The notes beneath the pieces are model-generated. The model was given only the letters and a program-made list of their open reading frames with translations, ran no database searches and was not told where the DNA came from. From Oscillibacter sp. (lineage in GTDB: Bacteria; Bacillota; Clostridia; Oscillospirales; Oscillospiraceae): a stretch of 64,000 nt of DNA. Shown in pieces: positions 9,618 through 19,919 of the stretch; position 1 is the first letter of the stretch; each line of letters begins with the position of its first letter. The position numbers and the translations under genes are program-made. The stretch is taken from NCBI GenBank assembly GCA_022791135.1, contig JAAVYM010000072.1, positions 1 through 64,000 of the forward strand, read 5' to 3'.

Positions 9618-9946
9618 CTGGAGCAACGCCCAAAAACGGAGAAAATTCGGGTCCGGAATCGCATGGCTGCGTTGCCGCCGCAGGTGGGACGCAGCATCCG
9701 CAAGGCGGCGGAGCCGTCCTTGACGGGCGCCAGCCCGCCTACGCTCTCCGCCTTGCCCTGCAATTCCCGTCCTTGCTTCCCTCTTTCTCATGATCTCCGG
9801 AAATTGTTCCAAGGGCCGCTTTCCCGGCGGTTTACGTCAGAAAACGCCGCCTTCGCGCGGTAAAGCGGGGGAGACGGACTCCGGAGCGCTTCGCTCCGGG
9901 CGGTTTATCCCTACATCACAATACTAAACAGAAATGAGGAGATTTT

Positions 9947-10429
9947 ATGGACTACAAACTGCGGCAGACCGACGCGGAGGTCCTCATCTGCGACGGCGCA
10001 AAGGTCTGCGGAGACGTCTCCCTCGCCCCGGGCGTCAGCGTCTGGTATAACGCCGTTCTCCGGGGAGACGAGGGAGCTATTTCCGTCGGCGAGGGCACCA
10101 ATATCCAGGACTGCGCCGTGCTCCATGAGGAAACGCGGGTGGGCGCGGGCTGCACCATCGGCCACGGAGCCGTCGTTCACGGCTGCGCCATCGGCGACAA
10201 CGTGCTTATCGGCATGGGGGCCATCGTGCTCAACGGAGCCAGGATCGGAAACGACTCCGTCGTCGGCGCCGGGTCCCTCGTCACCGGCAAGCTGGATGCC
10301 CCAGCCGGGTCCATGATCCTCGGCAGCCCCGCCAAGGTGGTCCGGCCTCTCACGGAGGCTGAAATCGAGGCCAACCGGCAGTCTGCTCAGGGTTACCAGG
10401 AGCTGGCAAAGCGCTGCCGTCAGGGTTGA
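9947..10429 (+). CDS. Gamma-carbonic anhydrase-family hexapeptide-repeat protein
   Basis: Left-handed beta-helix repeats; VWYNAVLRGD...IGHGAVVHGC...LIGMGAIVLNGA. Confidence 0.85.
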   Translation: MDYKLRQTDAEVLICDGAKVCGDVSLAPGVSVWYNAVLRGDEGAISVGEGTNIQDCAVLHEETRVGAGCTIGHGAVVHGCAIGDNVLIGMGAIVLNGARIGNDSVVGAGSLVTGKLDAPAGSMILGSPAKVVRPLTEAEIEANRQSAQGYQELAKRCRQG

Positions 10430-10432
10430 TCC

Positions 10433-11581
10433 ATGGACTGGAACCGAAAGCAAATCAAGCAGCGGCTGGCGGTCGTCTGCGGCGGCGTAGCCTTTTACTG
10501 CGCCCTCCAAAACATTCCCGCCGTTTTTGCCGCTTTGCGGTGGGCGCTGGAGACCCTGTCCCCCTTTTTGCTGGGCGGGGCCATCGCCTTTGTCCTCAAC
10601 GTGCCGATGCGGGCCATCGAGGGCCTGCTCCCCACCGGAAGGCGGTGGAAGGGCCTCCGGAGGCCCCTAGCGCTGGTACTGACCCTGGCCGCCATGGCCG
10701 GGGTGGTGACCCTGGCCGCCTGTGTCATCAGCCCCGGCATCGGGGAGGCCGTCCACTCCATCACCAGGCAGATGCCCGCCGCCTTCCAGCGGCTCCAGGA
10801 ACAGCTGGCCAGGCTGGAGGCCTGGCTCCCGCAGCTGGAAACCTTGGCCGGAGGGCTGGAATTCGACTGGAAGGCCCTGACCGAAAAGGCCGTCTCCTTG
10901 GCCAGGGACTGGGGCGGCGGCCTGGTGTCCTCCGGCGGGGTGCTGATCGGCGGCGTCGTCAGCGGGGTGAGCACCTTCGTCATCGGGCTGATTTTTTCCT
11001 TTTATGTCCTGCTGCAAAAGGAACGGCTGGGACGGCAGGGACGCCAGGTCCTCTACGCCCTGCTTCCGGAGAGCTGGGCGGACCGGGCGCTGTCCGTGCT
11101 CCGGCTGGCAAGCCGCACCTTCTCCAGCTTCCTCTCCGGCCAGTGCGTGGAGGCCGTGATTCTGGGAACCCTTTTCGTCGCCGCCATGAGTATCTTCCGG
11201 ATGCCCTACGCCTTGCTGGTGGGCGTGCTGATCGCCCTGACGGCCCTGATTCCCGTGGTGGGGGCCTTCATCGGCTGCGTCGTGGGGGCGCTGCTCATCG
11301 CGGTCACAAACCCTTGGCAGGCTGTGGGCTTCGTGGTGATGTTCCTGGTCATTCAGCAGATTGAGGGGAACCTGATCTACCCCCATGTGGTGGGGTCCTC
11401 CGTGGGGCTGCCCTCTATCTGGGTGCTGGCCGCCGTGACCTTGGGCGGAAAACTTATGGGCGTGGTGGGAATGCTGTTCTTTATCCCGCTTTGCTCCGTG
11501 CTCTACGCCCTGTTCCGGGACTTTGTGCGCGCGCGGCTCCGGCAGCAGAAAATTCCGGCGGGAAAATGGCGGGACCCGTGA
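10433..11581 (+). CDS. AI-2E family transporter (PerM/YdiK-like)
   Basis: 382-aa multi-TM protein with YALLVGVLIALTALIPVVGAFIG and QQIEGNLIYPHVVG. Confidence 0.85.
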   Translation: MDWNRKQIKQRLAVVCGGVAFYCALQNIPAVFAALRWALETLSPFLLGGAIAFVLNVPMRAIEGLLPTGRRWKGLRRPLALVLTLAAMAGVVTLAACVISPGIGEAVHSITRQMPAAFQRLQEQLARLEAWLPQLETLAGGLEFDWKALTEKAVSLARDWGGGLVSSGGVLIGGVVSGVSTFVIGLIFSFYVLLQKERLGRQGRQVLYALLPESWADRALSVLRLASRTFSSFLSGQCVEAVILGTLFVAAMSIFRMPYALLVGVLIALTALIPVVGAFIGCVVGALLIAVTNPWQAVGFVVMFLVIQQIEGNLIYPHVVGSSVGLPSIWVLAAVTLGGKLMGVVGMLFFIPLCSVLYALFRDFVRARLRQQKIPAGKWRDP

Positions 11582-11606
11582 GGGCCGCTCTCATATGGAA
11601 CGGGTT

Positions 11607-11645
11607 CGAAAAGGCCCGGAGGGATTTCCCTCCGGGCCTTTTGGC
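11607..11645. terminator. Bidirectional terminator
   Basis: aaaaggcccggaggga-tt-tccctccgggcctttt. Confidence 0.85.
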
Positions 11646-11659
11646 TTGCTGAAATTGCA

Positions 11660-11872
11660 TCACGCCGCGCCGGGTGCCGTCTCCCGATCCAGGCGGAACA
11701 GCAGCGTCAGGCACCACAGCCCCGCCAGGCCCACCAGGGTGTAGATCACCCGGGAAAACACCGACAGCTGCCCGCCAAACAAAAACGCCACCGTATCAAA
11801 GCCAAACAGGCCGATGCCGCCCCAGTTCAGCGCGCCGATTACCGCCAGCAAAACCGCAATCTTATCAACCAT
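11660..11872 (-). CDS. DUF378 family small membrane protein
   Basis: MVDKIAVLLAVIGALNWGGIGLFGFDTVAFLFGG. Confidence 0.85.
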   Translation of the reverse strand: MVDKIAVLLAVIGALNWGGIGLFGFDTVAFLFGGQLSVFSRVIYTLVGLAGLWCLTLLFRLDRETAPGAA

Positions 11873-12147
11873 TATCCAATTTACCTCCTAACCGTCAAAA
11901 TTTGAGGGGAACTCGGAATTCCTCTCAGGGGAGATATCTCGTAGATTGTCCTTTTGGGGCGAATTTACTCCCGAAGCGGTGAATCAATTCTTTCCAGCCC
12001 TTTGTGCGCGGCTTTGAATGTGCGGAGGAAATTCTTGCATTGTTCCTGATTTTTTCGGTATTTTTTTACGAAATTTTGGGGACAAGCCGAAGGGCCTCCC
12101 GGCAAAGCCTGCCAGGAGGCCCTGTATTTTCCGCTTGAAAACAGGTC

Positions 12148-15100
12148 CTACAGCTCTACGGTCTTCCCTGCCGCCAGGAAGTAGAGAACCCGCCGGGCTA
12201 CCGGCTTTTCCAGCACCCGGCTCAGCGCCAAGCTGTACGCCTCCAGCTGGGGACGGTAGTGCTCCGCCCGGGCGCGGACCTCCTGCGCAGTATAAACGCG
12301 GTCGGTCTTGAAGTCAATCACCGTCAGGCCCGCCTCCGTCTCAAAGCAGCAGTCCGCTACGCCCTGGAGAAGGATGAAATCCTTCTCCGACGCCCGGGGG
12401 TCGTACTCCCGGGCGGAAACCAGAAGGGTAAACCGATACTCCCGCAGGGGTTTTCGTCCCGCGTCCTCCGCCGCCCGCAGCTCCGCCGCCAGGGGCGAAT
12501 CCAGCAGGCGGCGCAGGGCCGGGACATCTACCGCCCGGGCCTGTTCCGGCGTCAGCAGGTCCCGCTCCACCAGGGCCGCAATCTGCGAGGCAATGTCGGG
12601 GTTCTGGAAATCCAGGTACTGAAGGACCAAGTGCGTGGCCGAGCCGCGTTCCGCCGGGGTGAGGCCCTTTTGCTCCCGGCGGAATTTCGGCTGAGTCAGG
12701 GGACGAAGATAGGGGGTATGGGCGGCGTTTTCCGCAATCTCCTGGTCCAGGGGGCGGCCCTTGAGCTGGGTCGCCGTCAGCTTGGCCGGAAGGGCGCTCT
12801 CCCGTTGGTAGGGATAGACAAAGGAAAGCAGCGCCGGGTCAAACGGAACCTCCTCCGGACGCTCCTCCTCCGTTGCAGCCAGGCGGGAAGGGCGGTCGCG
12901 GAACTCCTCCGCGTCGTGGAGGAAAACCTCCCAGGGGCAATCGGAGGAGGAAGCCACCTCTACCTCGGCTCCCGCCAGATCCCGCAGGGCCTCCGCCTCC
13001 GGGCGGCAGAGAAGGGCCAGCAGAATCCATTCGCCAAAGGTCCGGCAGGATGAGACCGTCTCCGGCGGCACCGGAAGCGCCGCCGACGCCGCCAGGCGCT
13101 GAAGGCGGGTCTCGGCAAAGTACAGGGAGTCCACCAGGATGAGCTTCTCCTTGGGACGGGTCATGGCTACGTACAGCACCCGCTGCTCCTCCGCCAGATT
13201 CTCCCGGCGGAGCGTCTCCTCCACTGCCGTGCGGGCCAGGGTGGAATAACGGATCTTCCGCGCCAGGTCTACCCGGCGCGGCCCCAGGCCCATGCTGGGA
13301 TGCACCAGGACGGGCGTATCGAAGTCCTGGCGGGAAAAGGCGTGGTCCAGGTCCGCCAGAATGACAATGGGAAACTCCAGACCCTTCGATTTATGGATGC
13401 TCATCAGGCGGACTCCGCCCGACGCCGCAGCTCCGGACACGGCGGGGGCCTTCCCGGAATCCAGAAGGCGGCGCAGCTGGGTCACAAAGGCAAACAGGCC
13501 CCGGTAGCCCCCGGATTCAAATTTTTCCGCCTGACGGGCCAGGGCAATCAAATTCTCCCGACGCTCCAGACCGGAGTCCATCGCGCCAAAGAGGCCCAGG
13601 AGGTTCAGGCTGTTATAGATGTGCCAGAGGAGGCGGTGGACACTCATGTCCCGGGCAGCCAGGCGAAGGGCCTCCAGCGTCTCCAGAAAGGCCGCGCAGT
13701 CCGGACCCTCCGCGGCGCAGACCGCGTCGTAAAAATCCCCATCCGGAGCCGCTCCCCGCAGCTCCGCCAGACGGTCCGGCGTGAAGCCGAAAATCGGGGA
13801 GCGGAGCACCGAAATCAAAGGCACGTCCTGCCGGGGGTTATCGATCAGCTCCAGAAGGGCCACTGCGGTGGAGACCTCAATGGTTTCGAAAAAGCCGCTG
13901 TCTTCCTGGAACGAACAGGGTATATCCCGCTCCGCCAGGGCCGCCGCAAACACCGCCGTCCGGCTCCCCGGGGAGCGCATGAGAATCACAATGTCCTCCG
14001 GCTTGCAGGGGCGGAGCGTCCCGTCCGGGTCCGTCACCGGATAGCCCTCGTCCAAAAGGCGCCGGATGCGGCGGGCCACAAAACGGGCCTCCGCCGTCAG
14101 CTTTTTCACCGGGTGGGCATTCTTTGCCGACTTCTGCCGGGCAGAGAGAAGATGAAACTCCGTCCGGCAGTCCTCCCGGGGCGGGTAGTAGGCCGCGCCG
14201 AAGTGCAGGGCCGCATCCGCGTCGTAGGTCAGCTCCCCCATCTCCGGGGAGAGAATGTTTTCAAAGACAAAATTGGCCGCGTCCAATATCTCCCGGCGGG
14301 AACGGAAATTCTGCGAGAGGACGATTTTCCGGTCCTCCCCCGCCTCCGCTTCGTCCCGGGGCTTGAAGGCCGCGTACTTCGCCAGGAAAATCGTGGGGTC
14401 CGCCAGGCGGAAGCGGTAAATGCTCTGCTTGACGTCGCCAACGGTGAAGAGGTTCTTCCCCTCCTTGGAAACGGCCCGGAAGATGGCGTTTTGAACTTCG
14501 TTGGTGTCCTGATACTCGTCCACCAGGATCTCCACATACCGGGCGGAAACCTGCTCGCCCAACTCCGTGGGGGAGCCATCGGGCCGCGCCAGCAGCGCAA
14601 GAGCCAGGTGCTCCTGGTCCGAAAAGTCGGCGGCGTTCAGGCGGAGCTTCTCCGCCCGGAAAGCCCGGGAAAACTCTGCCGTCAGGTCCAGAAGAGCCAG
14701 CATCGCCGGGGCTATGGCCCGGAGATCTTCCACCGCCTCCTCCCCGGAGACGTTCAGCCAGGCAAGAAGCGGCTTCAGGGCGGACTTCCCGCCTTCCCAC
14801 GTCCGCTTCATGGACACCACCAGAGGGTCTTCTTTCCGGCCCTTGGGCGTGGTCAGGCGGGGAAAGGAGACCGCTCCCGCCAGGCGGCGGGCCGCCTCCC
14901 AATCCGGGGCCTGGCTCAGCTCCCAAAAGCCCTGGGCGGCTTCCAGAAATTTTGCGCCGTAGCCCGCCGTCAGGGCGGAATCGCCCTGTGTCCATCCGGC
15001 GGCCCGGCGGAGCTGCCCCGCCCAGTGCCCGGCCCGGCGGCGGACGGCGGACAGCAGCGCCTGGGCATAAGGGGTCGCGTCAAAGCTGGAAGCCGGAAAC

Positions 15101-15714
15101 TCCCAGGCCGCCCGGCTCTGCCGCAGCCAGCCCTCTGGGGAGGCGTGGCTTTGAAGCTTGTCATACAGCTCCAGGACCAGCTCCGCCAGGGCGCGGTCGT
15201 CCCGGCCCGCCCCCAGGGTGTCCGCCAGCTGCTCGCCGCCAGGCGTCAGGTCCTCATAAAATTCCGCCAGGGTCCGGTCCAGACAGCGGCGGCGAAGCAG
15301 CAGGGATTCGCTGTCATCCAAAACCCGGAAGTCCGGCGTGAGGGCGTGCTTGTCCCCGTCCTGGGCCAGAAGGTGGGTGTTTTCCCGGAGAAGGGCCGTG
15401 CAGAAGGCGTCCACCGTCTTGATGTCCGCTTGGTAAACCCGGAGGAGCTGGCGGCGAAGATGGCTGTCAGCGGGCGATTCTCCCAGGAGGCGGCTCAGCT
15501 CCGAGGCGATTTTGCCCCGCAGCTCTGCCGCCGCAGCCCGGGTGTAGGTGATGATGAGGAAGTCGTCTACGTTGCAGCGATCCTTCGTCACATAGCGGAA
15601 CAGGCGGTCTACCAGAACCCGGGTCTTGCCCGAGCCGGCAGCGGCGGAGACCAGCAGGCTTCCGCCCCGGTCCTCTACGGCGGCTTGCTGCTGGGGGGTG
15701 AGCGTCACGGGCAT
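12148..15714 (-). CDS. addA: ATP-dependent helicase/nuclease subunit A
   Basis: LTPQQQAAVEDRGGSLLVSAAAGSGKTRVLVDRL; UvrD motifs; C-terminal nuclease motif TVIDFKTDRV. Confidence 0.95.
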   Translation of the reverse strand: MPVTLTPQQQAAVEDRGGSLLVSAAAGSGKTRVLVDRLFRYVTKDRCNVDDFLIITYTRAAAAELRGKIASELSRLLGESPADSHLRRQLLRVYQADIKTVDAFCTALLRENTHLLAQDGDKHALTPDFRVLDDSESLLLRRRCLDRTLAEFYEDLTPGGEQLADTLGAGRDDRALAELVLELYDKLQSHASPEGWLRQSRAAWEFPASSFDATPYAQALLSAVRRRAGHWAGQLRRAAGWTQGDSALTAGYGAKFLEAAQGFWELSQAPDWEAARRLAGAVSFPRLTTPKGRKEDPLVVSMKRTWEGGKSALKPLLAWLNVSGEEAVEDLRAIAPAMLALLDLTAEFSRAFRAEKLRLNAADFSDQEHLALALLARPDGSPTELGEQVSARYVEILVDEYQDTNEVQNAIFRAVSKEGKNLFTVGDVKQSIYRFRLADPTIFLAKYAAFKPRDEAEAGEDRKIVLSQNFRSRREILDAANFVFENILSPEMGELTYDADAALHFGAAYYPPREDCRTEFHLLSARQKSAKNAHPVKKLTAEARFVARRIRRLLDEGYPVTDPDGTLRPCKPEDIVILMRSPGSRTAVFAAALAERDIPCSFQEDSGFFETIEVSTAVALLELIDNPRQDVPLISVLRSPIFGFTPDRLAELRGAAPDGDFYDAVCAAEGPDCAAFLETLEALRLAARDMSVHRLLWHIYNSLNLLGLFGAMDSGLERRENLIALARQAEKFESGGYRGLFAFVTQLRRLLDSGKAPAVSGAAASGGVRLMSIHKSKGLEFPIVILADLDHAFSRQDFDTPVLVHPSMGLGPRRVDLARKIRYSTLARTAVEETLRRENLAEEQRVLYVAMTRPKEKLILVDSLYFAETRLQRLAASAALPVPPETVSSCRTFGEWILLALLCRPEAEALRDLAGAEVEVASSSDCPWEVFLHDAEEFRDRPSRLAATEEERPEEVPFDPALLSFVYPYQRESALPAKLTATQLKGRPLDQEIAENAAHTPYLRPLTQPKFRREQKGLTPAERGSATHLVLQYLDFQNPDIASQIAALVERDLLTPEQARAVDVPALRRLLDSPLAAELRAAEDAGRKPLREYRFTLLVSAREYDPRASEKDFILLQGVADCCFETEAGLTVIDFKTDRVYTAQEVRARAEHYRPQLEAYSLALSRVLEKPVARRVLYFLAAGKTVEL

Positions 15715-18700
15715 GGGGGATCGCCTCCTTCCGTTTCAAGCAGGTTCCAAAATTCCTCCGATTTAATCGGGAGAATGTAGTTCAGGTGATCGCCGTCCCG
15801 GCCGTCCTGAAAATGACAGGCCGCGGACCAATCGCAGGTTTGGCACGGGCTGTCCTCCTCCGAATGGCAGCAGGGGTCCGCGTCTATGTTGCCCTGGCGA
15901 ATCTCCCGGGAGATGTCCCGGAGCAGGCCCTCTACGTACCGGCCCAGGCGGCCCAGCTGGGCCGCGGAGGCCAGGCTCCCGGAGAGATTCCCGTCCCGGC
16001 TTACCCGCACGGGGAGATAGCGGGGCTGGGTAAGGGATTCGTGCTCCATGGCCCGGAGCACCTCCGGCTCCGAGAGGAGCAGGCCGCTGCGGCGCAGCTC
16101 CTTTTCCCGCTCCGCCTGGAGCTTCTCCGGGGGAATGTTCCGCTGGGCGGAGAGAATGCCGTCCCGGGCCGGGAGATAGAGCACGCCGGCAGGTTCGATT
16201 TCCCCGCCGAAATGGGATGCGCCGGTCTTTTGAAGGGTGAAGAGATACAGGAGCATCTGGATGTCCAAACCCATGCGGACCGCCGCCAGGTCAAAGGCCT
16301 TTTTGCCGGATTTGTAGTCCACCACCCGGAGGTAAAGCTTGCCGCCGCTCAGCCAGCCGTCTACCCGGTCTACCTTGCCCCCTACCCGCAGCTCGCCGTC
16401 CGGCTCCGTCACCACTACGGCGGGGAGATCCTTGTCCCCGTCGCCAAAGGAGAGTTCAAAGGCCAGGGGAACAAAATCCGAATGGCGGAGCTCCTCCGCC
16501 GCCTGGTCTACCACGGCGTAGGCCGTGTTCCTGAGGCGGGCGAAGAGATAGCGGAAGCGGGCGCTGCGGTTTTGGAAATTGCGAAGCTCCCGTTGGACAT
16601 ATTCATCGATGTACTTGCGGACCAGGGCGTGAAGAGTCTCCTCCTCCACCTGGGCAAAGCCCCCCAGGGCCAGCACGTCCTTTGTGACGCGCTCCAGCAG
16701 GAAGTGCAAAAAGGTGCCGATTTGTGGCGCGTCAAAGGCGGCGGGGGTCCGGGGCTTCGCCCGGAGGCCGTATTCCATGAAATAGGAGAAGTGACACGAA
16801 CGGATGCGCTCCAGACGGGAGGCCGTCATGCTGATGCGGCGGCCATACAGGGCGCGGACCGCCTTGGGAGAGAGGGAACCACGGGTCTGGGACGCCGCCC
16901 GCTCCATAGACGACAGGCGGGGGCGAAGGGCCGGGTCCTGTGCAAAATGGCGCCAGAGGCCGCTTCCGGGAACGGCGGCCTCCAGAGCCGGCAGGGGGGC
17001 CGTCAGCCGGTAAGGGCGGCTGGCCGGTTCCCGCTCCACCCGGAGGGACGGGAACAGCGCCAGCAGCCGCTCCACCACAAAGGCCGGGCGCAGCTCCCCC
17101 CCGGAGACGTCGGAGACGGGGTAGCTGACTGTCAGGCCCTGGGTGGGCTGGGCCAGGGCGGCGTACAGGTTTTGCAGCTCGACCGCCATCTGCTCCATGC
17201 CTGTGGGGGCCAGCTCCAGGCCGCGGAGGGCCAGCTCATAGCGGTCGTCCTCATTCAGGATGCCGCCGCTCTCGCCGGGGGTGGGGAGGACGTGGTCGTT
17301 CGCCCCCAGAAGGAAGAGATATTTCGCCGTGTGGCGGTCGTTCCGGGCTATGCCGGTGACGCTGACCTGATCCAGGGAGACGGGGATGGTGCCCACGCTG
17401 TATTGGGTCAGCACCTGGCGGAACAGGCGGGTGAACTCCTCCAGCTCCATGGGTTCGTCTCCCAGAATCTCCACGAATTGGTCGAACACGCCGCAGAGGA
17501 TCTCCCAGAGCTGGGCCGTCTCCTCCGCGTCCTGGAGGCGGCCCGCCTCCGCCTGGGCGCGGAGCTGACGCTCCAGGGCGTCTTGAAGCGCCAAGTCCTC
17601 CATGAAACTATAGAGCGCGTCCACCTTCGCCGCGGCAGTCTCGCCGTCCTTCAGGCTCTGGGCCAGGCGGCTGAGGGGAATCTGCACCCGGCGGCGGAGG
17701 GCGTTCACCCGCTCCAGGCGGGTCTCCCGCTCCGGCGTCCAGGGTACGCCGTACCCATCCGGGTTCTCCGCCCAGTCCACTTCCCGAAGCCACATGCCCC
17801 CGTGAACCTCCCACTTGAGAACGTAATTCTCCAGCTCGTCGCACTCCGCCGGGGTCAGGCCCGCCAGGCCGGTTTTCAGCCAGCGGAACATATCATCATA
17901 TTCATACCCGCCGCCAATCGACGCCAGGACGCCGGTCAGCAGGCTGAGGACCGGCTTCTCCAATATGTCGCTGCGGCGGCTGAGATAGGCCGGGATTTGA
18001 TAGCGCTCGAACACCGTCTCGATGAGCGGCTCGTAATCCTCCATATTCCGCGCCGCGACCGTGATCTCCCGGCAGCGGCATTTCCCCTCCGCCAAGAGGC
18101 GGCGAATGGACGCGGCAGTCTGCTCTACCTCGGAAAAGAGCGTGTCGGCCTGGAGAATCCGGATGCAGGGGACTTCGCCGCCGTAGGGGGCGGCTTCGCC
18201 GAAAAAGCAGCGCTCCAGATGGCCCAGGGGCGACGGGTCTTCGCTTTTGAGAACCTCCTCCTCCACCGGGCAGCCCTCCCGCGCCGCCAGGCGCCGGAGG
18301 CGCTCCAGCGTGCGCAGCGACGCCTCGAAAATCTCCTCCTTGCTGTCCGGCTCCCCCAGAAGCGTGACGGTGAGGGAGTGGGCCTGGCGGAGAAGAATTG
18401 AGAGGACCCGGCGCTCCTGGGCGGTGAAATACGTGAAGCCGTCAATGTATATGTCTTTGTCCCGGGCGTAATTCGACCGCTCCAGGCTGTCGCAGAGTTT
18501 CGTCATGCGGTCCCGGGCGTCCAGGCCCGGGCGGAGCAGGCGGGATTCGTAGGCCGCGTAGATCAGGCTCAGGTCCCGGAGCTTGTCCCGGGTGGCTCCG
18601 GCAATGTCCTGGGACTGCTGAAAGAGGGCCTCGGGCGTGACCTCGTAGCAGCGCAGCTCGTCAAACAGGTCCAGAAGCTGACGGAGAAAGGCCGACTTCC

Positions 18701-19028
18701 GGGACGGGCGGCGGTATACCGTCAGCTCCGGGGAAACCTCCAGCAGCGCCTTTTCCAGGGTGAGCAGCTTCCCGCCGGAATCCAGCGTCACCTGGGCCGC
18801 GCCGCCGGTGACACTCAAAACCCGATCCGAAAGGCGGCGGAAGCTCAGCACCTCTGCCCGGCGGCTGGCAGCATCGCCGCAGGCCCGGCAGAGGTCTATC
18901 TCCGCTTGATGCGAGGCGTGCTCCGGAACCAGGAGTATCTGCCCCCGCTGTACAGGGGCGGAGGCGATGCGGTCCAGCACCGCCTGGGATTTGCCGGTCT
19001 TCGCCCGGCCGGTCAGCAGTTTCAGCAT
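15705..19028 (-). CDS. addB: ATP-dependent helicase/nuclease subunit B
   Basis: MLKLLTGRAKTGKSQAVLDRIA; nuclease motif RVVDYKSGKKAF; Cys cluster CCHSEEDSPCQTCDWSAAC; overlaps addA by 10 nt. Confidence 0.95.
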   Translation of the reverse strand: MLKLLTGRAKTGKSQAVLDRIASAPVQRGQILLVPEHASHQAEIDLCRACGDAASRRAEVLSFRRLSDRVLSVTGGAAQVTLDSGGKLLTLEKALLEVSPELTVYRRPSRKSAFLRQLLDLFDELRCYEVTPEALFQQSQDIAGATRDKLRDLSLIYAAYESRLLRPGLDARDRMTKLCDSLERSNYARDKDIYIDGFTYFTAQERRVLSILLRQAHSLTVTLLGEPDSKEEIFEASLRTLERLRRLAAREGCPVEEEVLKSEDPSPLGHLERCFFGEAAPYGGEVPCIRILQADTLFSEVEQTAASIRRLLAEGKCRCREITVAARNMEDYEPLIETVFERYQIPAYLSRRSDILEKPVLSLLTGVLASIGGGYEYDDMFRWLKTGLAGLTPAECDELENYVLKWEVHGGMWLREVDWAENPDGYGVPWTPERETRLERVNALRRRVQIPLSRLAQSLKDGETAAAKVDALYSFMEDLALQDALERQLRAQAEAGRLQDAEETAQLWEILCGVFDQFVEILGDEPMELEEFTRLFRQVLTQYSVGTIPVSLDQVSVTGIARNDRHTAKYLFLLGANDHVLPTPGESGGILNEDDRYELALRGLELAPTGMEQMAVELQNLYAALAQPTQGLTVSYPVSDVSGGELRPAFVVERLLALFPSLRVEREPASRPYRLTAPLPALEAAVPGSGLWRHFAQDPALRPRLSSMERAASQTRGSLSPKAVRALYGRRISMTASRLERIRSCHFSYFMEYGLRAKPRTPAAFDAPQIGTFLHFLLERVTKDVLALGGFAQVEEETLHALVRKYIDEYVQRELRNFQNRSARFRYLFARLRNTAYAVVDQAAEELRHSDFVPLAFELSFGDGDKDLPAVVVTEPDGELRVGGKVDRVDGWLSGGKLYLRVVDYKSGKKAFDLAAVRMGLDIQMLLYLFTLQKTGASHFGGEIEPAGVLYLPARDGILSAQRNIPPEKLQAEREKELRRSGLLLSEPEVLRAMEHESLTQPRYLPVRVSRDGNLSGSLASAAQLGRLGRYVEGLLRDISREIRQGNIDADPCCHSEEDSPCQTCDWSAACHFQDGRDGDHLNYILPIKSEEFWNLLETEGGDPPCP

Positions 19029-19460
19029 GGGTTCCTCCTTGCGGTGCGTTTTTGTGCTGGGGCAGGCCTTGTTTGAAATTGGCAGGGGACGGACCCGGCG
19101 GGTTTTTCCCCTTTTTCCGGCAAGGTGATTTGCTCCAAGGGTCCCGGTCCAGCTTCAGCCATGTCTGCACCGCCCCGGCGCTTTTTGCCGGGGCTTCGTT
19201 TTGGCATCGTTCCGGCATGGTCCCGTCTCCGGGAAGACCAGGGGGAGCGCCTGGGCGGGGATGCAGGGTGAGGCGGGTCATCAACGGCCGGATCGCCGTC
19301 ATGCGCCGCCACGCCGCGGAACTCTTCTCCTTATTTCTTGAGCATGGGTTTGCTTTAGTATAGCACGGTTCTCCCCGGCTTGGAAAAAAATTTTTTCCGG
19401 CGTGCACGGCGGCGTGCAACTTTTCCAGGGCTGACAGGATGTGTGAAAGGAGATGAGCGG

Positions 19461-19919
19461 ATGCAATGGACCAGGCAGGAGCGGGAATTCTGCGCGGCCT
19501 ATTTGAAAACTATGGACGCAGAGCGGGCGGCCAGGCTCTGCGGCTGCGAGGATGGCTATGCAATGCTGGCCAGGAAGCCGGTCCGGCGGCGTCTGGAGAT
19601 GATGCGCGGCGCCGAGGAGGGCGCCAGAAGAGAGGACGCCCTCCGGCGGCTGGCCCAGCTGGCCTTCGGCCAGGCCAACGACGCAGTCAAACTGGCCCTG
19701 GCCCCCAGAGAGGCCAGGCCGGAGGAGCTGGATTTGTCCGCCGTGGCGGAGCTGAAAATCACCGACAAGGGCGGCGTGGAGGTGAAGCTGGTGGACCGGG
19801 TGCGGGCACTGGGAACGCTGTGCGAGCTGCTGGGGGAGGGAGGCACAGACGCCGAGTCCCTTTACCGGGCGCTGGAGGACGCCGCCGGTCAGCTGGGGGA
19901 GGCGGCTTATGGCGAGTAA
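19461..19919 (+). CDS. Phage terminase small subunit (XtmA-like)
   Basis: MQWTRQEREFCAAYLKTMDAERAARLCGCEDG...; RBS gaaaggag; immediately precedes the large subunit. Confidence 0.75.
   Translation: MQWTRQEREFCAAYLKTMDAERAARLCGCEDGYAMLARKPVRRRLEMMRGAEEGARREDALRRLAQLAFGQANDAVKLALAPREARPEELDLSAVAELKITDKGGVEVKLVDRVRALGTLCELLGEGGTDAESLYRALEDAAGQLGEAAYGE

Noticed and set aside
9503-9863. Short overlapping ORFs (86 aa, 85 aa, 66 aa) in the 9.5-9.9 kb gap
   Set aside because: No RBS or domain; region is dominated by inverted repeats, so more likely a non-coding repeat.
15786-18401. 871-aa plus-strand ORF opposite addB
   Set aside because: Shadow ORF antisense to a clear AddB with intact motifs; expected in high-GC DNA. 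The same applies to 13300-15780, 1152-2747, 36119-37468, 39291-40547 and 56940-58505.
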